Part shown: piece by piece, positions 52,221 through 64,000 of the stretch
Position numbering within the stretch: the stretch's first letter is position 1
How the letters are laid out: each line of letters starts with the position of its first letter
Translations under genes and position numbers: made by a program
The notes under the pieces: generated by a model
What the model was told of the DNA's origin: nothing
The model's input: the letters and a program-made list of their open reading frames with translations, nothing else
Databases searched by the model: none
Assembly (NCBI RefSeq): GCF_021155765.1
Contig: NC_060106.1
Location: forward strand, 19,928,031-19,992,030
Source: Diprion similis
Taxonomy: Eukaryota > Arthropoda > Insecta > Hymenoptera > Diprionidae
Reading direction: 5' to 3'
Length of the DNA: 64,000 nucleotides

Positions 52221-55200
52221 GCATCCCCTGAACAGTTATGACTAGAAATTTTCCCACCCAGCGTGTAGTTTCCGGTTTCGTAGTTGGCTGATGGGTTCTA
52301 CGATGATCGGATTCCGACTGAACGATATACGCAGTCAGTGTTGGTGTCCTTTGGAAGCGACGAGACTGTCGACAATTGCGGTTCGCCCACGGGATGCAGG
52401 CCGTCGCGTCGTCCGTTGAAGGGAGTGCGGAGCGCGTTATATCGCTGCAGTTTCTAATTAATCGCCTTTTGATTTACGGAGTATAGCGGCTAAGCCTGTC
52501 AAAGTAAATAACAAATGTATATTACGCGCGTCCAATTGAAATATTGCTGCAAGCGATACGTAGACACGTAGGTGGGTAGGTGGTTAGGTGGGTAGGTTCA
52601 GTCGCTTCGTCCTCGTCCTCGTCCTCCTCCTCCTCTTCCTCGGCGATAAACGCGAGCCGACTTGCGAGCAAGAATCGTTGGGAGAAGCTGAAGCCTGGAC
52701 TAAATCGCAAAGCCGGTTTCCCCCCGGGGTGTCAAATTCCCCCGAGCTGTCTGCTCGGGATTCGCAAATGTTGCATCTCTCATACATTGTACGGCTATTT
52801 AACTTGTACTATATTTTTTTTTTCCCACTAATTTTTTCTTCTTTCTCGTCTCCGCTTTCATCCACACCGTATACTATACCTACGTATCATAATTCCTCTG
52901 ATCGTGAGATGATTTCAACGGTCAGCTTCCAGCCTCTCGTGTCGACTAAAAACCACTTTTCAACCCCTCTTCTCTTCACGAAGGTTGTTTAATCGTCTCG
53001 ATCTCTGCGACTCTTCGTCGTATTATTGCTGACAAACTGCTTTCCGACTGTTTATTACCGACCGAGTAAAACGTCACCTTTTTACTACCAATATCCAAAG
53101 CCTAAGCGTCACTGACATAGAAACGTCACAGCGAAATCCTACATCTAATACCGAAAAAAATTATTCAATAACATATTTTTTATTCTCCCATGCAAAATTA
53201 ACGTCAGAAAATGCATTTCTGCATGCCAATAATGCACGGTCGGTAAAGACCGAGTCTTCGGTATACTCTTAAACCTGATTCTCCTCTTGGAATCAAATTA
53301 TCCCGAGAGCTGTCTGTCTGGACGAAAAGTGTTGCACCTCATACATTGTATTGGACGGATGTGTTTCTCCTTTTTTTCCTTGATTTCTTCTGTTCAGGCT
53401 TTACATATATACGTAAGTTTTTTAATTCTCGTTGCTGTTTTTTTTTTCTCTTTTTATTTTTCTTTTTCTACCGTTCTCTACTCCTCCTGTCTTCTCTCAC
53501 GCCCTTCGTGCCAGCTACAATGTAACTCCGTTTACGTCTCTATACATACACGTACACACACACATACACACACACACACACACACGTCATACTCGTTCCG
53601 ACGAAGGCGATTATTTCCTTCCTGTCCTTCAAACCTAACCCCAATTTCTTTGCTTTATTCTCAACTAATTTACCTGAAAAAATATCTAGAGTATAATAAT
53701 CGGCCTGATACCTGTTATGGACCTGTCCAAATTGCGGCGAATAAGTACACACATTTTAACAATAATTATATACACGTCCATACAATGTATCAACTCTCTC
53801 GCGTGCACGGCTTACGTATAGGTATAATATTAGCCTGCCTATGAAACAGGTGGATCACGGTATAAATATCAAGCGCAATCTTGTGATCTTGTCTGTCTTT
53901 CATATACCGTTTTCATTATACATGATATATTTTTAGTGAATATCGTTTTCTGGATTTTTCATACAAATTTTATCGTTCACGAAAAATTTTCATGGTGGAA
54001 TCCTATAAGTAACTAATAATAGGATGTAAAAACTACAACGCTATATTGGCAATAATTACGTTCGGAGATGTTACATTTATTTTCAGCTCATTTTTTGTGG
54101 AAGTTTGACCTTTTTTTTTACATTGAAAATTTTTCTTAATTCTGCTTTTTAAATTCTAATCAAATAATCTCTCATTTTATCGAATTAAAAACAATTATTT
54201 TATATTAAACGTTGTAACTTGATTGGAATAAATTTTTAAAGGATTCTTATTGACGTAAGAAAAAATTTACATTTTTGTTACAAAACTTATTTTTTTAATC
54301 AATTGAATATCAAAAATCTTTCATTGTCACGAGTTAATATTGAAATTAAGAGCGGATTTCAGGTTTAAAAAACATTTTTTAGTATTTCGAGACAATTTAA
54401 AGGATGAGAGAAAAAAATTTTCATACCTATATTAAGAGCCAGCATAATGTATATAACGTAGAACGATAATTAAGATCGTAATCGCGATTATTTCTGAAAA
54501 TTTCGCAAATCAAATTTGTTTGTATGTTATTCGCGACGTTGTTTAAATGAAAGATGAAAAATATGTTGAGACTTTATTGCAGCGTAAAAGAAAGTATATC
54601 ACCCTAATTTTAAACAAACTAACGTAACATTCTGCGTGTCTGAAATCCAGACGACGCGACGTAAGAATCGACTACCTCTTTGGGCTTGGAGAGCCGGGAG
54701 GGAAAGGCAACAGGTGGGAATTGCCGGTACAACTACCGAGACTTCAGGGCAAAACAATCTCGCAAATAAATCCGAGGCGGATTTCCTTACAGCCGGCTAA
54801 AGTCTAACGACGAGGAGAGTCGAGAGTATGTATAAAGTAAAGCGGAAAAGCTGCCGCAAGAGTTTATTAGAGATTCCTCGAACATTTTACTCCAGCTTCG
54901 ATATTTCTCTGCATTTTTTATGCTGTAAAAAAGTAATTCGAATCGACAACTTATCTCGGAATATAGAAAATCTGCACTGAAATATTTTTCGCAAAAGTTA
55001 GGAGAATATCAAATTTTCAATGCATCATGTTCACACAGGTGTGGAAAATTTTTATCGAGTATCACCAAGAGTCATAGATATTAATGTTCCATAACTTAAT
55101 TAATGCAAATCGCCACCAGCGATTTATTAGTTTATTAGTATAGAATCCGCGGATGTATGCCCGAAGCGTTGATTCGAAAACCGCGACAACCGTCATTAGC

Positions 55201-56257
55201 ATAATGTATAATTATCTGATCGATCGTTTTCGATATAATCTGCATGTCTTTCGGTTCGCTTCAGTACATTATTGATGAATAATTCATCGGCTTTATATTA
55301 TTCGGCAAAAAAAAAAAAATATATATATATATATGTATACAAATGTATATGTATATATACATACTTCAGTTATATGTCTAATTGCCCGCTACTTTAATAC
55401 GTACGTCATAGAATCTCTGTCTCTTTAAGATCCTCGTCCTTTGCGAACGGTAGTAGAGTATTATAATTTATCGTGTAATTTCAATTAAAAATTTATATTT
55501 TGACTTGCGATGCAAACATTTTTTTATACATTTTCTTACAACAATGCCGCGAAATAAGTTCTGCGACTATCACCTCACGTGGATTACACGTAACAATTCG
55601 TACGCAATATAAATATACCTATAAAATAATATTTTAGCTAATCTGTACCTTAGGCATTAGATTATATTATTATTATGAATAGTATAATCATATATATGTA
55701 ATACATGTATACAGTTATACAGTTTACGTATAACAGCCGCAATAAGTAACACTTTCAAAGCTGCACTTTGGCTGGGCAGAGATTATCGTATTACATGCCA
55801 CGTAGGTATAGATATAGGTACGGTAACGTCAAAGTGTGAAGGTGCACCAACTCCAACATCTATAAGTGCAAAGGCGTATATACATTATACCTAGCATACA
55901 CCTGCATGACAAAACATGTCAGATATGACGAAGAGTGATTGCCTCGGTATACCTACTTGGCTGGCGAAAAAAAATCGCTTTTTCTTCGCCACGTATAACA
56001 CGCCTGCATATCTATTATGCACGCCTGTGATACATACATATCTATATAGATATATAGATATACCTATACATGTATACGCTTCTTCTTCTTCTTCTATCTT
56101 CATACCGCACCTATATACGTATAATATAATATATGTACCAACTATCGCATCTTATTATAGTGCATTACTTTATTATTATTATTATTATTGTTATTATTAT
56201 TTGTGTAAAATTGTTCATGTCTCTCGTATGTTCGGTATTTTATTTATTTTTATTGTG
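52221..56257. other. Non-coding region with GC-rich patches
   Basis: A GC-rich patch at 52270-52460 (repeated cgtcg, cgcgt words and an initiator-like tcagtg) and another at 54640-54835 stand out, but carry no recognisable protein. A tcctcgtcctc repeat lies at 52607-52640, a CA run at 53544-53585, TA runs near 55318-55360 and ATT repeats near 56172-56200. No gene seen. Confidence 0.4.
53544..53585. repeat. (CA)n microsatellite
   Basis: Interrupted cacaca run of about 40 bp. Confidence 0.85.
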
Positions 56258-56530
56258 TGCCTAACCTAACCTAATCTAACCTAACCTAACGTAGCCTAAC
56301 CTTATACAAAATTGCGTGTCCTAACCTAACCTAATCTAACCTAACCTGACGTAACCTAACGTAGTCTAATCTCATACAAAATTGCGTGTCCTAACCTAAC
56401 CTAATCTAACCTAACCTGACGTAACCTAACGTAGTCTAATCTCATACAAAATTGCGTGTCCTAACCTAACCTAATCTAACCTAACCTGACGTAACCTAAC
56501 GTAGCCTAACCTTATACAAAATTGCGTGTT
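56258..56530. repeat. 70-bp satellite built from CCTAA-like pentamers
   Basis: Four units end in attgcgtgtc/t at 56320, 56390, 56460 and 56530. The last three are 70 bp and the first is 10 bp shorter. Each unit divides into fourteen pentamers (ctaac ctaac ctaat ctaac ctaac ctgac gtaac ...). CCTAA is the complement of the insect telomere repeat TTAGG, so this may derive from an interstitial telomere-like tract. Units 2 and 3 are identical, and unit 1 shares the gtagcctaacctt variant with unit 4. Confidence 0.85.
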
Positions 56531-57302
56531 ACGTGTGAGAAAAATTTCGAGAGTGCAACAGCGGGAATAGCATCAGCAGCATTGGGGGGAACCGGTCGAT
56601 CGGTCTAGACTCTCGTAGATTTCGCTAGTTGTAGACTCTATGCGAACTTACACGTATGTATGCACCTATGCATGTATAATTTACGTATGAATACGTGTTA
56701 TATCTGCAACGAGCAGAGAAGCTCTGTTCTCTAGGCTGTTACATACGTGAGCTCGTTACCACCCGTAGGTACATCTATTGCAATATGTATTTTACATGTA
56801 ACATTTATATATATATATATATATATATGTGTCTACTCGTCTAGGCAAACTAGCTATCGCGGCTCGCCGCTTGCTGTAATATGCAATATATTATATCCTC
56901 TCTATATGCAACGAAACCTGCATACGTCAATTCGTATGTTTTATTCGGGAACATATCGGATCAGTTAATTACTTTTTTTATATACAACGCATCGAGCAAT
57001 CGACTGTGAATCTTAATTAGGCAATATTAATTGACAATACGTAGGTATTGGTACGTTATAACGAAGGTCTATCTATATGCGATGATACTGTATAGGGTGA
57101 GAATTGTTTAATTAGTATATATAATCGAAGAGGAAATGCGGGAGACGGAGAAGAGGAAAAAGAGCAAAGAGAAAAATGTTCATCCGGTCATTTTACGGCT
57201 GGACAATATTAAGTCCTCGATAAGCGAGCGATTGTGCAGGACTTTATTTTACTCCATTTTTCAACACTCTTTATTTAACATCGCGACATGTTGTTATACT
57301 AC
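56531..57302. other. AT-rich non-coding region
   Basis: TA dinucleotide run at 56807-56828. No gene seen. Confidence 0.5.
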
Positions 57303-57820
57303 CATTGCCTAATTTTTTCACATTTCTATCTCAACTCTGGGATAGTCCACTTTGTGATCGAAGTTTCTTATGGAAATAATTTAGGAAAAACTTATTTTCT
57401 CGGTATATGTTTTGTTGGAAGAGTAATAATGTTTAAAAAAAAAAAAAAAAAACTGTAACTGCCAGGTTTTAGTGGACATTATAGTGCTAATATCTGTAAA
57501 AAAAATTTACATCACGATACCAGCAAATCTCGACGAATTACACTTCCTCTAAATGGAAAAAAAAAAAAGGTCAGATTTCGAGAGTGTGCAATTCGTCGAG
57601 ATTGCTTGGTACGATTATGTGAATTTTTTCCCAGACGATAGCACTAATGCTGACTAAAATCTCGCGGATATAAATTTTTTTTTTTCAACATTATATTACT
57701 CTTATAATGAAATATATACTAAGAAAAAATAATTTTTCCATCATATTTCCATAAGAAACTTCGACTACGAAGCAGACTATCTTAGAGTTGAGGTAAAAAT
57801 CTGAAAAAAATTAAGTAATT
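57303..57820. mobile_element. Long fold-back element
   Basis: The left arm (57303 onward: cctaattttttcacattt, then ctcaactct, then gatcgaagtttcttatgga) is the near reverse complement of the right arm ending at 57820 (tccataagaaacttcgac, then agagttgagg, then ctgaaaaaaattaag). The inner parts also pair (cgacgaattacac / gtgcaattcgtcg). The whole 518 bp is close to one imperfect palindrome with no coding capacity. Target duplication not identified. Confidence 0.65.
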
Positions 57821-58033
57821 GTTTAATAATTAATTACTTGAAGTTCATTTGTGGGCTGGGGCAGAAAAAATTCGTCAACACCCTACGTAAGGACCACCCT
57901 AATGTTATACCTACAATATTCGCTTCACTTGGATGTGTAGGCAACATATTTTATTCTGGTATCCTTGCATGTATCACAGGTATAATGCAGGTACTGACAC
58001 CCCTTACTCTGTTAATTTCGCGAGTCGCGAGCT

Positions 58034-58034
<1 letters not shown>

Positions 58035-58114
<80 letters not shown>
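58035..58114. repeat. (GA)n followed by (GAT)n microsatellite
   Basis: About nineteen ga units to 58073 followed by about thirteen gat units. The Arg-Glu and Asp runs predicted across it are artefacts. Confidence 0.9.
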
Positions 58115-58353
58115 TGGGTTATAACTCATGTACCGTCAGCGTATCCACATACCGCAAAACGCATCAGCGACAATTTACCCTGTCCGTATAATACCATGCA
58201 TTATATACGTATGCTGTGATTACCATTTTTACTATACCTAGTAGCTTGCAGAGCCCGCTACAGTTACTGTAACTGTATAACTCGCACTTGGTAATTATTA
58301 AAATAACGCACGTTTGACGATGATACCCGGAAATAATGCCTGTCTTCGAATTG

Positions 58354-58910
58354 TTAAGGGGTCTAACCAACTGACAAGCAAAAAAAGGGTTTGTTCAAGC
58401 ATTTTTTTTAACAAGTTTCAACTGTAAGTATTGATAAAGGCTTTGTTAAGCTTAATAAATACACTCTGGAGTTACATAAAAAAAAACACTTTTTATCGAT
58501 TTTAATCACTTTTTATACACGAAAAAAATAAAAGGTAGGTCTGTGGTGTTGATGATTTCTCGGAGATGGTTGACCTGAAACCAAAAAATTGAACGATTTC
58601 AGATTCAGCATGTCAATGGTCTTGTAACGAATCATATTTTTTTTGAAACTTTGATGTTAAGTGTATTTTTTTTTGCAAAAAAAGCGATCTTTTTCAACTT
58701 TTTTCGAAAAATGAACGCTATTTTGTCAATTTTGCCGATATGTACGAAAAGTGATTAAAATCGATAAAAAAAATTTTTTCACATGTAACTCGAGAGTGTA
58801 TTTACTAATCCTAACAAAACCTAAATCAATATTCACAGTTGAAACTTATTAAAAAAAATGTAGAACAAACCCTTTTTTTCTGGTCGTCAGCTAGTAGGTA
58901 GACCCCTTAA
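58354..58910. mobile_element. TTAA-flanked fold-back MITE, piggyBac-like
   Basis: TTAA at 58354-58357 and 58907-58910 bounds the element. The ends are ggggtctaacc and the complement of ggtagacccc. Subterminal caaaaaaagggtttgttc pairs with gaacaaacccttttttt, and internal tatcgattttaatcac pairs with gtgattaaaatcgata. 557 bp, no coding capacity. Ends and target resemble the 51.9-kb element, but the sequence is otherwise different. Confidence 0.7.
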
Positions 58911-60403
58911 ATTTCTGTGTAGACGTAAATTTCTAATCCATGAAATTTGGTTGTTTATATTTTTTGGAGTCTTACGGCATCCACCGAAACATTTGAATCA
59001 TTCGAAATCATGGAAATCGCTGAAAATCCTGCGGCGATAAAGCCTGCGATGGTTTTAATTTTTATTCACTGAATTGTTTTCAATGATCTTCATTGATTTT
59101 TATTATTGCAAGCAATTTTGATTTACAATGATTTCTCAGCTTTCTAATGCAGACAAAGCGGTGGAAGAATCATCGAAAATCACAGACAATATGCAGTATT
59201 TAGAAATAAATGAAAATCAATTGAAAATTAACAATAATTTCGTGATACGATGAAATAAAATTTCGATGAATTGAAATGATTCATTTAAATATTGGATGCA
59301 CCACGACAGAAATTCATTTGTCATAGTCACTAGAAAATTTTACTAAGATTTTTTACGAAGAACTACATTTTTCAGTTATGGTGAAAAAAAAAAGATAAAA
59401 ATCGTCAAAATCCGTTGATTTACTCTCGAATATTTTCACTTTTTTTTTTCACATCCTTAAAACGTAAAAGCTCCGTCGATCGAGATCAAAATGATCCGCA
59501 TCCGTTCCCTAGAAATGGTCGTAAAAAAGAAAGAAAATGAAAAAAACAAGTCATCACCATAAAAAATTCATCAAATGATCGTTGGTTCCGAAACGTCAAG
59601 CTATAGTAAAAAATCAACTTTTCATCCTCGGGGTGAGACGATATAATAAATTCTCGCAGTCTTTTTCTTCTTCTTCTTTTGAGTTTCTTTTTTTTTTTTC
59701 CAAAATCGAAAAAACGAATCTCGTATCTGCACTCACTGACCAACGATGACAGACGGTTTTCCGTCCAATAAAATGACTGGGGGGTAAAGTTCGTCGACCG
59801 TCGCGAAACTGTCTAACCTTCTCCGGCACCGACTATCACCGCCAGACGGTTCTCGTCTGCGCAAACACCCGGGGGTTTGAGGTGGTCGACGGTGGTTGAA
59901 ATGCGGGTGGTTGGTTCAACGCTGGGTTTTGGCCGAGCAAGGGACATCCATCACACGGGATTATAATGCGCTGCTGCAACTGTACGCGCCTATACCATAC
60001 AGCTACTCTCTACCCATATTCTCCTCTACCCATCCATCCATGCATGGATGGCCCGCCACGTGTTGTCTGCAACACCATGGGAGGCTGGAGCTGCTGGTGC
60101 TGGTGGTGCAGTCGACTCTGCCTAGTCTCGCCTATTCGTCCTATCCTGCACTGCAGTGCGATGACTAGACGAGGTTTGACCTCTCGGCAACCCGATGCAG
60201 GCTCCTATTATAGTCCACTAGCCTCCACTCCTCGTCCTCCTCTGGAGTCTAGACTCTGGACCATAGACGAAGCGCTAATTAATGCCGGGCGAATTTTACT
60301 CACACTCCTGATTTCAGGTTTCAGGTTAATCTGTCGACCAGCCGGATATATCTTCCTTTCTTGAAAATCGACAATGGGCAATGGGCAATGGGCAATGGGC
60401 ATG
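58911..60403. other. Non-coding region
   Basis: Words based on tgaaaat/tcattga recur between 59000 and 59290. A GC-richer patch at 59740-60260 has long open frames (for example 59966-60364), but Cys/Trp/Pro-rich translations without any domain argue against coding. Confidence 0.45.
60365..60403. repeat. (AATGGGC)n short tandem repeat
   Basis: Four to five copies of a 7-bp unit, directly before the partial element at 60404. Confidence 0.8.
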
Positions 60404-60513
60404 GGCAGGGTTTTCGGTATACGTGGAAATTCTCAGGGGTTTGATATTAGACTTAAAAAAATTTGGAATTCTTAAGGAATTACGTTTTCACTAATTATTA
60501 CTGGACACCCTGA
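60404..60513. mobile_element. Partial copy of the 48.2-kb MITE
   Basis: Shares ggaattct, gaattacgttttcac and the terminal tactggacaccctg with the right part of the element at 48170-48557, and a few words of its left part. It is shortened and diverged. Confidence 0.5.
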
Positions 60514-61747
60514 GTCAGGAGTCTTTGTTCGAGGTTGTAACCCGTTGAATGTACCCCTATTTTATAATTTCTCGGTTAATTAATCCCCCTCGAACGGTAA
60601 CTGCAATGTTTACTTTGTCTCATTAACTTCGCACCTTAATCACAGAGTTACGATTCAGCCTAGACAAAATGAGGTTTCGCTGGTTTTCATAATTTTATTT
60701 GTTTGTCTTCGAACGGATTTTTCATCAATTAAACTTTCATGAAACTGATTTCGCTATGCGTCATTCATTTCGTGATCAAAAAATGTGATCATTATTACTC
60801 TGGGAATGATTTTACGAACAAGAAACGCGTAGAGTATATATTTACCACAGTTTGTAGTATGGAGGTCCAAAAAATAATTTTGTCGTTCTAGAGTTAAGCT
60901 TTCCATGCGATCCAAAGTCTAGAATTCTCTATTTCGGACATTTTTCGATATATATATATATATATATATATTTTTTCACCGTCCACTTTTTTGCACAATT
61001 TTTATTCGTTTTTACACAAATTACAGTTATATTTTTGTATAAATAAAACGAATGAAAATTGAAAAAATTATCGGCCGTGAAATAGGAAAGCAACGAGTTT
61101 TCACGATTAGTAAGAATGTCGCTATAGCTTGTAGCAAGAAGAGAGAAAAAAAAAAAAAAAATTCAAATTACGAAAACGACGAGTGTTCTAAGGGCAAATT
61201 ATTTCTTTCCTGTATTTTTTTAGATGCTTTTCAATTGTTTTTTTAAATATTTGCAATCATAATTTCGCAATGTCTATGGTAGGTGCTACAGAGGGATGTA
61301 TACTCAAAATTTCAAGTCAATCGGTTTGATTTCAACCAGGTGAACGTTTATGGGAAAATTGGATCACGACATTATATCTATCTATATATATATATATCTA
61401 CGTAACCTGGTGACCTAACGTGGGTGCAAATATAACACGAGTCACCGTTTGACGCATGCGTTGAGATACGTGGGGTTAATTTAGATGCAATTTTTCACCG
61501 CAGTTGTCTACGAGCCGTTAACTCTTTACAGGTCGATCGTTCCGCCTCAAATTGCCGTGTAATTCGTTTAAAATCCATAAATTCTAGGGCGTAATGGCAC
61601 GTGACCGATCATACGTACGATCATCTCCCAACTTCTTCTTACCAACCGACCAATCATCGCCAATTACGGCCAATTAACAACCGTCCAAAGAACCAACGAG
61701 TCGTATACTTTTTCGCAAATTAACGAGTTCGATGACAATCTTTCAAT

Positions 61748-61783
<36 letters not shown>

Positions 61784-62543
61784 AAGAATATATAGAAATT
61801 GTGAGATCGTTTATTGTTCCAACGGGGGAAAAAAAAATTTAGCCGCGTGTTCGGTGCAAGGTTTCCTTCTCGTCCTTTTCTTTCTTTTTCTTCTTCTTCT
61901 TCTTCTTCTTCTTCTACTTGTCGTTAGTCATCTTAATTTGCGGGACACTTGCTGTACCAAAGTTATGTGATATTTTCGCTCGATCGATTATTATACATTC
62001 AATTCGCTCCGCCATGAGCTGCAGTATATTTTCGCATGATATAACGTATCGTCAGCGTGTAATATGCAGTTTGTAAAATGCACAGAGAAACGTAGAAGCC
62101 TCGAGGCTGTACAGGCACAATCCGTTAATCAGCTATCGCAGGGCTCGAACGCTGCAGCATCGCATCGCCTTGAGCGTCTAGCCGTCTCGACGTCTGGTCG
62201 ATCCCCCCGCTGCAGCTCGCACAGCCTCCGATACAATTTTCCCCAACCTGGCTGCAATTTTCTCACCTCACTGTTTATTAATTGGCTAATTAAATTCTCT
62301 AGCTTCGATATAACTAACCTCTGTGTTTAATATGTATATTATATATATATATATATGTATATATGTATAGATACATATGTATACACATATAGACACGTAT
62401 ATAATAGGAAACGTGAATATTGCATCAGGTAAAGTCTATACCGACCGCTTCGTTCTCTTCGCCACGTACATATTACATGCATAAAAGCACACTTTGAGCG
62501 CGTTGCATCGATATATTACATTGCATGTAACACGTATATACGT

Positions 62544-62572
<29 letters not shown>
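60514..62572. other. Non-coding region
   Basis: TA runs at 60950-60970 and 62336-62355, an A-run at 61750-61781, and cttctt repeats at about 61883-61914. A GC-richer stretch at 62080-62250 is open on the plus strand without a recognisable domain. No gene supported. Confidence 0.45.
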
Positions 62573-62574
<2 letters not shown>

Positions 62575-63197
62575 TAGGGTTGCGCAAAAAAACCGACTAT
62601 TTTTTTTTTTTCTTTGAGTCTCGTGTGACGAAATGTTAGTTTTTTTATGTTTGAGGAGCCACTCCAAAGGACAGTTCAAAAAAAAAATTTTAAGAGGTCG
62701 CTCCACATTTTTTAAAACGTCAGAAATCGTCAAAAATCGATTTTTTTTTTTTTGATTTTTTGATTTTTTTATCGTTACGGTATAATTTTATAGACAGAAA
62801 AAAAAAGTTTCCGAAAGTTTCAGTTCAAAATTTGAATTTTGAAAGGTCGCTCATAATTTTTTTTTTTCAATTTTTTGATGCATTTCTCTAAATCTTTTCG
62901 AGCGACCTTTTAATATTCATATTAAAATTTCATAAATTTTTTTCCTTCAGTTTAGTAAGAAAGAATCGATAACAATACACCACGACATGAATTAAAAATC
63001 AAACAAAATACTGAAAATATAATGTTTTTAATTTAATTTTTTGACGATTTTTGAAATTTTTAAAAATTTGGAGCGACTTCTTAAAATTTTTTTTTGAGCT
63101 GTCCTTTGGAGTGGGCTCTTAAAACATCAAAAACTAACATTTTGTCACACGAGACTCAAAGAAAAAAAAATAGTCGGTTTTTTTGCGCCACCCTAAT
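62573..63197. mobile_element. Fold-back element with about 160-bp terminal inverted repeats
   Basis: The left end attagggttgcgcaaaaaaa pairs with the right end tttttttgcgccaccctaat. The pairing continues inward for about 160 bp (tgagtctcgtgtgacgaaat / attttgtcacacgagactca; ccaaaggacag / ctgtcctttgg). The element lies between TA dinucleotide runs. 625 bp, A/T-run rich and non-coding. The open frames at 62473-62733 (minus) and 63094-63366 (plus) are the two arms read as protein. Confidence 0.8.
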
Positions 63198-64000
63198 ATA
63201 TATATATATATATGCGAATATACATGCACGCTGTGCATCACAGACGTGTAATAATAACCATCGTACATCCTTATTGCATGAATTTAAGTCCTTTGGTGAA
63301 TTCAGGTTGACGAGTTCCATATTTGTATATATGTATATATGTATATATGTATGTACTGTACTATAATAATCATGTTACGTAGGAGTTCTGCACTTCGTAT
63401 TAAATACGATCAGTAAATCCCAGTGGTGAAATTCTTTTTTGGGCTTACTCTGAATCATCTCTCGGCCGTGTATAGTACAGTCATCGATATTTTTCTCCTT
63501 GTTTTTTTTTTTTCGTTTTTTCTTCTTCTTTTTTGCTTCTTTCTCTCTCATACTCTTTATTTTTTACGCAAGTACGTCGTACTTCGAATAACCTCCGGAG
63601 TAATACTCGCTTGTATGTATACATATATATGTATATATATGCGTTTCTCAAATTTATTGACGTTGTCCGTTGAAGGTTGGTACTTTCTTTATCTTTATTA
63701 TCTTGTTTCGTCTTTCTTTCTTTTTTTTTCTCTCTCTTATTTTTGTCCTCGACGAACGAGATCGCAGGTTTTTTTTCCAGAACAAATCCTAATCCATGGA
63801 TATGTGGATATTTGATATAGTATTTCGGCTTGTATTTTCTCCAAGTACAGATATTGAATACATACAATGATCGTCGAAGCCTGCAGTCGGTCGGATGATA
63901 AGATTCTGGTCACTGGTTTAGAAATTACTCGGAACTTGATTGGTACCACGAAACCAGTTGAAAATAAAAATACTGGATTTGATAAAGTTTGGAAAGAAGT
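63198..64000. other. AT-rich end of window
   Basis: TA/GTATATAT runs near 63325-63350 and 63618-63640 and pyrimidine tracts near 63500-63550 and 63710-63740. No gene seen. Confidence 0.5.

Noticed and set aside
53287-53844. 185-codon plus-strand frame
   Set aside because: Runs through pyrimidine tracts and a CA repeat; translation is Phe/Ser/His-Thr low complexity.
54650-54800. Possible missing last exon of the AGGF1-like gene (contains GLGEPGG)
   Set aside because: The expected residues between the G-patch start and GLG are absent and the order does not fit.
56258-56530. CRISPR-like array
   Set aside because: Units are contiguous without unique spacers and the DNA is from an animal genome.
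57838-58191. 117-codon frame with Arg-Glu and Asp runs
   Set aside because: Half of it is the GA and GAT microsatellites.
59966-60364. 132-codon plus-strand frame
   Set aside because: Cys/Trp/Pro-rich chance frame in a GC-richer patch, no domain, no splice context.
62064-62330. 88-codon plus-strand frame
   Set aside because: No domain or conserved pattern; short GC-rich patch.

Overview
The window is eukaryotic nuclear DNA with short GT-AG introns, AT-rich intergenic sequence, many microsatellites and fold-back elements. The gene families point to an insect: tandem glucose-dehydrogenase-like GMC oxidoreductases, R2D2/TARBP2-like dsRNA-binding proteins, and an AGGF1 homologue. A hymenopteran is my best guess, but no single feature proves the order. 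All genes I can support are on the + strand.

Layout: (1) 1.0-2.5 kb, a two-exon dsRNA-binding protein gene. (2) 5.5-33 kb, a tandem array of GMC oxidoreductase genes. Four are complete, at 5.6-8.9, 14.1-17.5, 21.5-25.0 and 29.0-32.3 kb. Their six coding exons have the same lengths (208/129/557/463/371/96-99 nt), giving proteins of 607-608 aa. Three more copies are broken, at 19.4-19.9, 26.5-27.3 and 32.8-32.9 kb. Copied 5' flanks, 3' flanks and an imperfect palindrome show that the duplicated unit includes regulatory sequence. (3) 35.5-36.8 kb, a second dsRNA-binding protein gene, paralogous to the first and with the same exon boundary. The GMC array therefore sits between two sister RNAi-type genes. 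(4) 39.5-42.0 kb, an AGGF1-like gene (OCRE, FHA, start of G-patch) whose 3' end I cannot find. (5) 42-64 kb, about 22 kb with no recognisable coding exon. It holds fold-back/MITE-like elements, a 70-bp satellite built of CCTAA-like pentamers, microsatellites and a few GC-richer islands that may be promoters.

Function: the GMC enzymes are FAD-dependent oxidoreductases. In insects such clusters serve cuticle, immune, detoxification or hormone chemistry, and the substrate cannot be read from sequence. The first copy has Ser where the other three have the expected active-site Asn. The dsRNA-binding proteins resemble small-RNA loading factors. Their first dsRNA-binding domain is well formed and their second is degenerate. 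AGGF1-like proteins are nuclear and linked to RNA processing.

All coordinates come from manual reading of splice sites and frames. No alignment or database search was run.
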